Assembly (NCBI GenBank): GCA_017849615.1 | Contig: JAFIGS010000019.1 | Location: forward strand, 1-64,000 | Source: Pseudolabrys sp. | Lineage (GTDB): Bacteria; Pseudomonadota; Alphaproteobacteria; Rhizobiales; Xanthobacteraceae | Length of the DNA stretch: 64,000 nucleotides | Direction of reading: 5' to 3' | Part shown: positions 1-10,709 of the stretch, in pieces | Layout of the letters: every line of letters begins with the position of its first letter | Position numbering within the stretch: position 1 is the first letter of the stretch | Program-made: the position numbers and the translations under genes | Notes under the pieces: model-generated | What the model saw: only the letters and a program-made list of their open reading frames with translations | What the model was told of the DNA's origin: nothing | Databases searched by the model: none

Positions 1-174
1 CTTTCTCCGATCGCAAGGAGGGGCCGGCACCGCAAGGTGCATCTGTTGGGCGCCTCGCGGCGCTCCATTCCCTCGGCATGTCCGAGGGAGGAAGACTTGT
101 CCCCGCGAAGGCGGGGAGGAAGGCAGGCCGCCCCGGGCCTTCGAGAACAGGGGCGATCAATCACGACCCTACGT

Positions 175-258
175 CGTCGTCCTCCGCGAAGGCCGAGGAC
201 CCAGCGCTTCTTCCCAGCGACGGAAGGGCTGGATCGTCCGCCTTCGCGGAGGATGACG
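175..258. repeat. Dispersed palindromic repeat
   Basis: A pair of about 19-nt arms, 175-193 and 240-258, are reverse complements with one mismatch and flank an inner dyad (AGCGCTTCTTCCC facing GGAAGGGCT). It resembles the CCGCGAAAGCGG-type repeats found elsewhere in this window near 10.6, 17.8, 30.3 and 49.4 kb. Confidence 0.6.
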
Positions 259-361
259 AAGCGAGGGGCGGCTGAACGCTGGCTAAGACTGGCTGTTTGA
301 CAATTGAATCCGTGACGAAGCGTTGCCCGTTTTTGTTCCTCCCCTGCAGGGGGAGGAATAA

Positions 362-392
362 TAAAAAACGGCCCGGATTGCTCCGGGCCGTT
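362..392 (-). terminator. Rho-independent terminator of katG
   Basis: A 10-bp stem (AACGGCCCGG at 367-376 with CCGGGCCGTT at 383-392) is followed on the minus strand by a T-run (362-366). It lies 25 bases beyond the katG stop codon and fits a strong intrinsic terminator. Confidence 0.85.
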
Positions 393-416
393 TCATTCTC
401 ATTCAGTGCAGGAAGC

Positions 417-2718
<2,302 letters not shown>

Positions 2719-2737
2719 TCGTATTGCCTGCGGCCTG

Positions 2738-2756
2738 CGATCAGAATATCTTATCG
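2738..2756. promoter_or_regulatory. LysR-type (OxyR) operator candidate
   Basis: The 19-nt dyad CGATCAGAATATCTTATCG is nearly symmetric (CGAT-N11-ATCG) and carries the T-N11-A signature of LysR-family binding sites. It lies 14 bases before the oxyR start, in the intergenic region shared with katG. It probably serves autoregulation of oxyR, and perhaps control of katG. Confidence 0.5.
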
Positions 2757-2770
2757 GCCGGACAGCCAAA

Positions 2771-3700
2771 ATGATCACTCTGCGTCAGTTGCGTTATCTG
2801 AGTTCGCTTGCCCGGCATCGCCATTTCGGCCGCGCCGCCGAGGAATGCGCCGTCACGCAGCCGGCGCTGTCGATGCAGGTCCGCGAGCTCGAGCGCGAGA
2901 TCGGCGCCGAGCTGGTCGAGCGGCGGCCCGGCGACATCGTGCTCACCGAAACAGGCGCCGAAGTAGCGCGCCGCGCCGACAGCATTCTCGCGGCGACGCG
3001 CGACCTCGTCGATTTCGCCCGCCATCGCGAAGTGCTCGCCGGCCCCCTGAAGCTCGGCATCATTCCGACGCTGGCGCCCTACATTCTGCCCCGCGTCCTG
3101 CCGTCGCTGCAGAAGGACTATCCTCAATTGCGCCTCGAAGTGCGTGAGACGCAAACCAGAACTCTCACGGACGAACTGGCGAACGGAAGCCTCGATGCGG
3201 TGATGCTGGCGCTGCCGGTCGAAGGTGCCGATGTCGAGACCCTGCCGCTGTTCAACGATGCCTTCCTGCTCGCGGTGCCGGCCGACGATCCATTGCCGGC
3301 GCGCGTGCGCATCGGCGTGCGCGATGTCGATCAGCGGCGTCTCATCCTGCTCGAGGAAGGCCATTGCCTGCGCGATCAGGCGCTGGCCTTCTGCGCCACG
3401 CGGCGCGGCGATCAGCCGGCCGGCCTGGGCGCGACGTCGCTGTCGACGGTGATGCAGATGGTGGCGAATGGCTACGGCGTCACGTTGGTGCCGGAAGTGG
3501 CCATCGACGTGAAGATGAAGGATCCGCGCGTGAAGCTGCTGCGTTTCCGCGATCCGGAGCCGGGCCGTTCGATCGGGCTCGCCTGGCGCAGGACATCGCC
3601 GCGGGCGAAGGATTTCGAGGCTCTCGGCGCGGTCATTCTCGCCGCGATCGAAGCCGACGGCGCGGAACGAACCCTGACAAAGCGGGTCGCGCAAGCATGA
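2771..3700 (+). CDS. oxyR: Peroxide-sensing LysR-family regulator OxyR
   Basis: A transcription factor that senses hydrogen peroxide through a reversible disulfide and activates peroxide-defence genes. The 309-residue protein has an N-terminal winged helix-turn-helix (residues 1-60, RAAEECAVTQPALSMQVREL) and a periplasmic-binding-protein-like sensor domain. The redox pair is present as EEGHCLRDQALAFC, with cysteines at residues 199 and 208, the same numbering as in E. coli OxyR, which rules out a generic LysR protein. It is divergent from katG. Its stop overlaps the ATG of the following hydrolase (ATGA), so the two are probably cotranscribed. Confidence 0.93.
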   Translation: MITLRQLRYLSSLARHRHFGRAAEECAVTQPALSMQVRELEREIGAELVERRPGDIVLTETGAEVARRADSILAATRDLVDFARHREVLAGPLKLGIIPTLAPYILPRVLPSLQKDYPQLRLEVRETQTRTLTDELANGSLDAVMLALPVEGADVETLPLFNDAFLLAVPADDPLPARVRIGVRDVDQRRLILLEEGHCLRDQALAFCATRRGDQPAGLGATSLSTVMQMVANGYGVTLVPEVAIDVKMKDPRVKLLRFRDPEPGRSIGLAWRRTSPRAKDFEALGAVILAAIEADGAERTLTKRVAQA

Positions 3701-4581
3701 TCAAATTCATCGACACGCCGCTGCTGCGGATCGCATACAAGGACGAAGGCCCGCGCAACGGGCCGCCGCTTTTGTTGCTTCACGGCTGGCCGGACGATCC
3801 GGCCACCTATGACGGCGTCGTTGCCGCCTTGCACGACTCAGGCTTTCGCACCATCAGGCCGTGGCTGCGCGGTTACGGCGAAACCACATTTCTGTCCGCC
3901 GACACGATGCGCTCCGGCGAGATCGTCGCCATGGCGCAGGACGCCATTGACCTTGCTGATGCCCTCGGAATTGAGCGGTTCGCGGTGGTCGGCCATGACT
4001 GGGGCGCGCGCATTGCCTACGTGCTGGCCGCTGCTGTTCCGCAGCGAATCGGCCGGATCGCGGCAATGTCGGTGGGCTGGCAGCCCGGCGAACTGACGAC
4101 GCCGAATCTCGAGCAGGTGCGGCGCTACTGGTATCAGTGGCTCATGGCGACCGAACGCGGCGCCGAAACCGTGGCGAGGGATCGCAAGGCCTTCGCCCGC
4201 ATCCAGTGGGACACATGGTCGCCGCCGGGTTGGTTCAGCGACGCCGAATTCGACGCCACGGCCCGGTCATTCGCCAATCTCGACTGGCCCGCGATCACGG
4301 TGCATTCCTATTGCGTGCGCTGGGGCGAGGCCGACAAGGACCCGCGCTATGCCACGTTGGACAAGCTCGCCCATGCCGCGCCATCGATCGCGGTGCCGAC
4401 CTTGATGATCCAGGGCGGGGCGGATGGCGTCACCTTGGCGGACACCACGGCCGGCAAGGATAGATATTTCACCGGCGGGTATGAACGCGTGGTGCTGGAC
4501 GGCATCGGCCATTTTCCGACGCGCGAAGCGCCGCACGAGGTCGGTGCGCTGCTGGTGAAATTTCTCGGCGCCGCGCGCTAG
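3697..4581 (+). CDS. Alpha/beta hydrolase, epoxide hydrolase/dehalogenase-like
   Basis: A soluble alpha/beta-hydrolase of 294 residues. The oxyanion motif HGWPDDP is near residue 28, and the nucleophile elbow VVGHDWGA has Asp as nucleophile, as in epoxide hydrolases and haloalkane dehalogenases rather than Ser esterases. The catalytic His lies in GIGHFPTREAP near the C terminus. The start codon overlaps the oxyR stop (ATGA), which suggests translational coupling and a possible role in oxidative stress. The 3' end overlaps the convergent Crp/Fnr-type gene by 4 bases. The substrate cannot be told from sequence. Confidence 0.8.
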   Translation: MIKFIDTPLLRIAYKDEGPRNGPPLLLLHGWPDDPATYDGVVAALHDSGFRTIRPWLRGYGETTFLSADTMRSGEIVAMAQDAIDLADALGIERFAVVGHDWGARIAYVLAAAVPQRIGRIAAMSVGWQPGELTTPNLEQVRRYWYQWLMATERGAETVARDRKAFARIQWDTWSPPGWFSDAEFDATARSFANLDWPAITVHSYCVRWGEADKDPRYATLDKLAHAAPSIAVPTLMIQGGADGVTLADTTAGKDRYFTGGYERVVLDGIGHFPTREAPHEVGALLVKFLGAAR

Positions 4582-5261
4582 AGTTCGCTCTCGCGCTTGA
4601 GCGCGGCCGGTTTTTCCAGGCAGTAATAGCCGGACAGCCGGGTGACGATCTTGGCGCGCATCCAGTCGTTCATGATGCGGCTGACATTCTCGCGCGCGAT
4701 GCCGGCCATGGCGGCAAGCTCGGTCTGGCTCACCTTGTGGCGGATGACGACACGGCCGCCGGCGACCTCGTTGCCGAACGCGTGGGCAAGATCGAGCAGC
4801 GCGCGGGCGACGCGGCCCTTGAGCGGCAGGAAGCTTCCGGCCGCCACCAGCTTGTCGGTGTCGCGCAGCCGCGCCGCCAGTATGGTGACCAGATATTTAT
4901 AAATGCGCGGCTCGCGGGCGACGAAGCTGTCGAAGGCTGCCCGGCTGAGGAAACTGAGCTTGCAGTCGCGCAGCGCCGTCACCGTCGCCGATCGCGGCAG
5001 GCCGTCGATGATGGCGAGGTCGCCGACAACGGCGCCGGCCCCGAGAATAGCGAGGATGCGCTCGGCGCCGCTCGCCGAGGCGATGCTGATTTTCAGCAGC
5101 CCTTCATCGACGCGATACAGCCCGTCGCCCGGATCGCCGGCCAAAAACAGCACTTCATTGGCGTCGAGCTTGCGCGGCATCGCGCCGGCCATCAACTCGG
5201 ATGACAGATCCTTCGGCAGATCGGAGAGAAAGTTGCGCTTCGCCGGGCCGGCGGCAGCCAT
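4578..5261 (-). CDS. Crp/Fnr-family transcriptional regulator
   Basis: A 227-residue regulator with an N-terminal cyclic-nucleotide-binding-type beta-roll (about residues 20-125, including GDLAIIDGLPRSATVTAL) and a C-terminal winged helix-turn-helix. The recognition helix reads IARENVSRIMNDW, so it carries the Arg-Glu-x-x-x-Arg signature (R190, E191, R195) that in E. coli CRP reads TGTGA half-sites. No Fnr-type iron-sulfur cysteine cluster is visible at the N terminus. The start at 5261 is chosen over the one 42 bases upstream because GGAG precedes it. Two perfect TGTGA-N6-TCACA sites lie within 0.8 kb. The effector is not predictable, since the residues for cAMP contact are not clearly conserved. 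Confidence 0.88.
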   Translation of the reverse strand: MAAAGPAKRNFLSDLPKDLSSELMAGAMPRKLDANEVLFLAGDPGDGLYRVDEGLLKISIASASGAERILAILGAGAVVGDLAIIDGLPRSATVTALRDCKLSFLSRAAFDSFVAREPRIYKYLVTILAARLRDTDKLVAAGSFLPLKGRVARALLDLAHAFGNEVAGGRVVIRHKVSQTELAAMAGIARENVSRIMNDWMRAKIVTRLSGYYCLEKPAALKRESEL

Positions 5262-5390
5262 TGCGGGACTCCAAACCAGGGCGGCTCGGGATACCTGCCG
5301 CATGGCCCGAATGTAGCAGAGTTCCGTGACGGCGAGCGACGGGCCTCGCTATAGCCCGGCGGCGTGGTTGGCGGCAGGGGCAAGGTACCG

Positions 5391-5531
5391 TTAATCGATG
5401 GCAATATTTACGGTGATCGGCTTAAGCGGATCGATACCGTCATTGAACTGGGGCGCGTAAATCACGAGGTTGGCGGCGAAACCCGTGCCGGCCAGCACCA
5501 GGAAGACGACGCTGATCAGGGCGGATTTCAT
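5391..5531 (-). CDS. Small exported protein, 46 residues
   Basis: An unrecognised small gene on the minus strand. It encodes a hydrophobic N-terminal segment beginning MKSALISVVFLVLAGTGFA, which looks like a signal peptide or a single membrane anchor, followed by about 27 mostly polar residues ending in NIAID. AGAGGAAG lies at ribosome-binding distance from the ATG. A perfect CRP-type site (5619-5634) lies about 90 bases upstream. Function unknown; the ribosome-binding site, signal-like N terminus and upstream operator support a real gene. Confidence 0.6.
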   Translation of the reverse strand: MKSALISVVFLVLAGTGFAANLVIYAPQFNDGIDPLKPITVNIAID

Positions 5532-5618
5532 AACCTGCTTCCTCTGCTTGGGCCGAGGCCGCGGCGCGGCGGGGCGTTGTTTATGGTTAACTGTTTATTG
5601 CCGGCGGGCATTCCGCGC

Positions 5619-5634
5619 TGTGACCGGCGTCACA
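5619..5634. promoter_or_regulatory. CRP-type operator, perfect TGTGA-N6-TCACA
   Basis: TGTGACCGGCGTCACA is a perfect CRP-type dyad. It is centred about 32 bases upstream of a -10-like TAAACA on the minus strand (5597-5592), the class II activator geometry for the 46-residue gene at 5391-5531. Confidence 0.65.
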
Positions 5635-5660
5635 GGAAGGCGGGTTGCGGCTGGCCGCCC

Positions 5661-5691
5661 AAAAAAGAAAAGCGGCCCGCAAGCGGGCCGC
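5661..5691 (-). terminator. Rho-independent terminator
   Basis: A 9-bp GC stem (GCGGCCCGC at 5672-5680 with GCGGGCCGC at 5683-5691) is followed on the minus strand by TTTCTTTTTT. It ends the transcript of the 71-residue gene at 5759-5974 and insulates it from the next small gene. Confidence 0.8.
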
Positions 5692-5758
5692 GTGAGGTGG
5701 GCTGGGGTAAGCCACCGGCCTCGGTGGTTGTTGATTGGGGGGGCGAGGCCGGTCGGGG

Positions 5759-5974
5759 TTAGCTCGCGCGACGGGAGCTAAGGAGGGCGATGTCGCTGGG
5801 GCCGGATTTCACCGGCACCCGAAGCGGCGAGGCCGCCGGGGCCTGATGGATCTGGGCAGGCCTTGTTACGGCGACGCCGGAATAGGGGCTGACGATGTCG
5901 GTCACCAGCGCCGCCAGAGCCAGCAGCAGGGTGGCGGTCGCGAGCAGAACAGTCTTCGGCAGATACGCGCTCAT
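5759..5974 (-). CDS. Small single-span membrane or exported protein, 71 residues
   Basis: An unrecognised small protein. It begins MSAYLPKTVLLATATLLLAL, a charged start followed by a long hydrophobic segment (about residues 8-27) that would be a signal or membrane anchor. The rest is a Pro/Ser/Arg-rich tail of about 40 residues ending LLSSRRAS. The ATG at 5974 has AAGGGAAGG upstream; a longer reading frame starting at 6028 has no ribosome-binding site. A perfect CRP-type dyad lies about 80 bases upstream at 6054-6069, and an intrinsic terminator follows. Function unknown. Confidence 0.6.
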   Translation of the reverse strand: MSAYLPKTVLLATATLLLALAALVTDIVSPYSGVAVTRPAQIHQAPAASPLRVPVKSGPSDIALLSSRRAS

Positions 5975-6053
5975 TGGCCTTCCCTTTCCTGTGTTGCGGT
6001 GGGGAACCTGCGTTCCCGATGCTGGCAAACTAGGGTGACGGCCGAGCGCGGGC

Positions 6054-6069
6054 TGTGATCTGGGTCACA
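6054..6069. promoter_or_regulatory. CRP-type operator, perfect TGTGA-N6-TCACA
   Basis: TGTGATCTGGGTCACA is a perfect CRP-type dyad. A -10-like TAGTTT on the minus strand (6032-6027) is centred 32 bases away, the spacing of a class II CRP promoter reading into the 71-residue gene at 5759-5974. Confidence 0.65.
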
Positions 6070-6216
6070 AAACGGCGGCTTTCGTCACGGGCCGAGCGTG
6101 CGCCCAAGGACCGCAATGGCGGCCGCTTGTTCTCTCGCATTACGCCACTTTCTACGCGCCGCAAAAGAAGCGAGGCAAGAAGAAGCAGCCGTCGCTTCAC
6201 GCGTCATCGGGGCAAC

Positions 6217-6243
6217 AAAAAAGGCGGCCGGGAAGGCCGCCTT
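6217..6243 (-). terminator. Rho-independent terminator of pnp
   Basis: A stem AAGGCGGCC (6221-6229) pairs with GGCCGCCTT (6235-6243) and is followed on the minus strand by six T (complement of 6217-6222). It lies 25 bases beyond the pnp stop. Confidence 0.8.
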
Positions 6244-6267
6244 TTCCGTTTCGCTTGAAGGGGAAGC

Positions 6268-8421
<2,154 letters not shown>

Positions 8422-8753
8422 AGTCTGTTTCTCTCATGGTTCTCGGAAAGGCTCCCGAAAGCCATGTGCAAGACGGCAAGAAACTGCCGACTTCCGCATC
8501 CTGCGGAAATGCAACAGCGTCTGGCGATCCTGCCATGACCATCAAGAGCCTTCGCCTTTACGGCCGGGACTATGGCCCGACCCGGATTGTCCCAAGCGCC
8601 ATCGCTTGCGGACTTAAAAAACGAACGCAACAAACGCCCGTTTCACAATCGGCGGGTACGATTGGCGCCCGCCATGACGTCAATCGACCGGCGTGTGGCG
8701 CGGCCGATTGCAAAAAACGCGCGGGGCTTGATCGCCCCGCGCGCAAATTTCGT
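8422..8753 (-). other. rpsO-pnp intergenic region with hairpins
   Basis: No gene is seen in these 332 bases. On the minus strand the region contains the rpsO terminator (8712-8742) and, nearer pnp, two adjacent small hairpins: CGGCA/TGCCG (8474-8478 with 8485-8489) and TTCCGCA/TGCGGAA (8492-8498 with 8502-8508). In E. coli the pnp leader hairpin is cut by RNase III in PNPase autoregulation, and these are candidates for an equivalent element. Confidence 0.45.
8712..8742 (-). terminator. Rho-independent terminator of rpsO
   Basis: Stem GCGCGGGGC (8719-8727) pairs with GCCCCGCGC (8734-8742), followed on the minus strand by six T (8717-8712), 12 bases beyond the rpsO stop. Confidence 0.85.
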
Positions 8754-9023
8754 TTAGCGGCGAATGCCGAGCTTCTCGATCAGCGTCTTGTAACGCTTCT
8801 CGTCGGTCTTCTTGAGGTAGTCGAGCAGCGAACGGCGGGTCGACACCATCTTGAGCAGACCGCGACGCGAGTGGTTGTCCTTCGCGTGCGTTTTGAAGTG
8901 CTCGGTGAGCTGATTGATGCGTTCCGACAGGATCGCAACCTGAACTTCCGGCGAGCCGGTATCGTTCGCCTTCGTCGCGTTGGCCTTGATCACTTCGGCC
9001 TTGCGGGCAGTCGTCAGCGACAT
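8754..9023 (-). CDS. rpsO: 30S ribosomal protein S15
   Basis: An 89-residue ribosomal protein that binds 16S rRNA early in assembly of the 30S platform. The sequence is typical along its whole length ([39 protein letters not shown]). It sits between truB and pnp on the minus strand, three bases after the truB stop, as in most Proteobacteria. It has its own terminator, so pnp transcripts arise from readthrough or a separate promoter. Confidence 0.98.
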   Translation of the reverse strand: MSLTTARKAEVIKANATKANDTGSPEVQVAILSERINQLTEHFKTHAKDNHSRRGLLKMVSTRRSLLDYLKKTDEKRYKTLIEKLGIRR

Positions 9024-9026
9024 CGG

Positions 9027-10148
9027 TTATCCTTTCTTGACGCCGGCTCTACCAACGAGGCCGGCCAGGTTGAACACGCGCTTGGGGACGACTTCACCGC
9101 GGTCGACTTCGGCAAGGGCGAGCAAGCGGCCCGAGACCGTGACGTAAACCGGACCGCGGAAATTGGGAGCGTCCCGTCCGCGCAACAAAACGGCCTGGCC
9201 CCTTTGGAGCCTTGCCGCATCAGACCCGTTGACGGCCAGCGCCGGGATGTCGTCCAGCGCGGTCTCGACGGGCATGAGCGCGTCGGCGAGGCTAGCCTCG
9301 CCAGCGGCGGCTCTATGACACAGAGCCTCCAGATCTTCCAGTAGAATCATGGTTTCGGGCGTGAAACCGCCGACCGAGACCCGGCGGAGAGCCGAAATAT
9401 GGCCGAAACAGCCGAGCTGCCGGCCGATGTCGCGGGCCAGCGACCGGACATAGGTGCCCTTGCCGCACTCAGCCTCGAAGACCGCATGGTCGGGGTCCGG
9501 AATATCCATCAGCTCGAGTCGGCCGATATTGACCGTCCGGGCCTGCAATTCCACCTCCTGGCCGTCCCGGGCGAGGTCGTAGGCGCGTTCGCCCTCGATC
9601 TTGATGGCCGAATAGCGCGGCGGCACCTGCTGGATGGTGCCGATGAAGCCGGGCAGCGCCGCGCGGATCTGGTCGGCCGTTGGCCGAGCCGGGCTGCTCT
9701 CGGTGACGCGGCCCTCGGAGTCGTCGGTATCCCGCTCCTCGCCCCACTGGACGGTAAATTGGTACAGCTTACGGCTGTCCATCACGAAGGGGACGGTCTT
9801 GGTCGCCTCGCCCATGGCGATCGGCAGACAGCCGGAGGCCAGCGGGTCGAGCGTGCCGGCATGGCCGCAGCGCTTGGCCGAGAACAGCCGCTTCATGATG
9901 CTGACGGCGTGGGTCGAGGTCATGCCGACCGGCTTGTCGAACACCACCCAGCCATGGACGTCGCGCTTGTCACGCTTGAACTGCTGCTTGCGCGGTTTGC
10001 GAGGCGCGCTGTCTCCCTCCCCCGCTTGCGGGAGAGAGCTGGGGAGGGGGCGTTCGTCAACGCCAATTCCCCCTCCCGACGAGCGATGCTCGTCGACCTC
10101 GCCCGCAAGCGGGGGAGGTGAAGCGAGTTTGTGGCTCGTCTCGTTCAT
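9027..10148 (-). CDS. truB: tRNA pseudouridine(55) synthase TruB with in-frame repeat insertion
   Basis: Converts uridine-55 of the T-loop of most tRNAs to pseudouridine. The catalytic core starts near residue 65 (HGWVVFDKPVGMTSTHAV) and holds the catalytic Asp in GHAGTLDPLASGCLPIAMG. The start ATG overlaps the rbfA stop (ATGA). The 373-residue protein is longer than usual because about 34 residues near the N terminus (roughly residues 11-44) are encoded by a 103-bp palindromic repeat whose perfect 17-bp ends lie at 10016-10032 and 10102-10118. No stop or frameshift results, and the catalytic domain looks intact, so the gene is probably functional. Confidence 0.95.
   Translation of the reverse strand: MNETSHKLASPPPLAGEVDEHRSSGGGIGVDERPLPSSLPQAGEGDSAPRKPRKQQFKRDKRDVHGWVVFDKPVGMTSTHAVSIMKRLFSAKRCGHAGTLDPLASGCLPIAMGEATKTVPFVMDSRKLYQFTVQWGEERDTDDSEGRVTESSPARPTADQIRAALPGFIGTIQQVPPRYSAIKIEGERAYDLARDGQEVELQARTVNIGRLELMDIPDPDHAVFEAECGKGTYVRSLARDIGRQLGCFGHISALRRVSVGGFTPETMILLEDLEALCHRAAAGEASLADALMPVETALDDIPALAVNGSDAARLQRGQAVLLRGRDAPNFRGPVYVTVSGRLLALAEVDRGEVVPKRVFNLAGLVGRAGVKKG
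10016..10118. repeat. Palindromic repeat element inside truB
   Basis: The ends CCTCCCCCGCTTGCGGG (10016-10032) and CCCGCAAGCGGGGGAGG (10102-10118) are perfect 17-bp inverted repeats bounding a 103-bp unit with an inner dyad (CGACGAGCGATGCTCGTCG). The unit is read through in frame by truB. A partial relative with the core CACCTCTCCCCGCG lies at about 56995-57030. Confidence 0.85.
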
Positions 10149-10567
10149 CACTCGTCGTCCTTTTCCAGATCGCGCGCGACTTGCGGCGAGCGCAGCAGCT
10201 TGTCGATGCGCTCGGCCTCGGCGAAGCGGTCGTCGATGTGGAAGCGCAGATCGGGCGCGAATTTCAGGTTCACGGCGTGCGCGACTTCGCCGCGCATGAA
10301 TTTCTTGTTGCGCTCGAGCGCCGCCACGACCTCGGCGGCGTCACGGCCCGCAAGCGGCATGACGTAAACCGTGGCGAGCCGCAGATCGGGCGACATGCGC
10401 ACTTCCGGCACGGTGATGAGGTGGCCCTCGATCACCGGGTCATGGATGTCGCCGCGCGTCAGCATCTCGGCAATGGCGTGGCGCACCAGCTCGCCGACGC
10501 GCAATTGGCGTTGCGAGCCGCCGGCGGGCGCCGTCTCGTGGCGACGGGTGTTCTTGTTGCGTGACAT
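10148..10567 (-). CDS. rbfA: 30S ribosome-binding factor A
   Basis: A small KH-fold factor that binds the 30S subunit and helps mature the 5' end of 16S rRNA, also needed in the cold. The 139-residue form starts [11 protein letters not shown]; the start at 10567 is preferred because the upstream extension is encoded by a dispersed repeat. The family core is clear ([41 protein letters not shown]). It overlaps truB by 4 bases (ATGA) and follows infB, the standard operon order. Confidence 0.95.
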   Translation of the reverse strand: MSRNKNTRRHETAPAGGSQRQLRVGELVRHAIAEMLTRGDIHDPVIEGHLITVPEVRMSPDLRLATVYVMPLAGRDAAEVVAALERNKKFMRGEVAHAVNLKFAPDLRFHIDDRFAEAERIDKLLRSPQVARDLEKDDE

Positions 10568-10583
10568 GTCCAAAAGCTCTCCG

Positions 10584-10658
10584 GTCATCGTCCGCGAAAG
10601 CGAACGATCCAGCCCTTCTTGCGGAAGGGCTGGATCCCCCGTTTTCACGGGGTTTGAC
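10584..10658. repeat. Dispersed palindromic repeat between infB and rbfA
   Basis: Contains the inverted arms GATCCAGCCCTTC and GAAGGGCTGGATC around a short loop, flanked by GTCCGCGAAAGCG-like and CCCGTTTTCACGGGG-like halves. It belongs to the same family as the repeats near 0.2, 17.8, 30.3 and 49.4 kb. Confidence 0.6.
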
Positions 10659-10709
10659 GGTGTTCGTGTTTAGGCGGAGCGGATTACAGCGCGCGTGTAA
10701 GATTTGGAC

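Larger units (their letters stand above)
1..416. other. Gene-free stretch with palindromic repeat
   Basis: No credible coding region is seen here; the reading frames present are Arg-rich or low-complexity products of GC-rich repeat DNA. The main structure is an interspersed inverted repeat whose arms lie at about 175-193 and 240-258 and are near-perfect reverse complements (core CCTCCGCGAAGGC against GCCTTCGCGGAGG). The katG terminator occupies the right end. Confidence 0.6.

Noticed and set aside
5975-6216. Small plus-strand Arg-rich genes around 6055-6337
   Set aside because: The frames cross the CRP-type site and the pnp terminator and have no ribosome-binding site; they look like noise.
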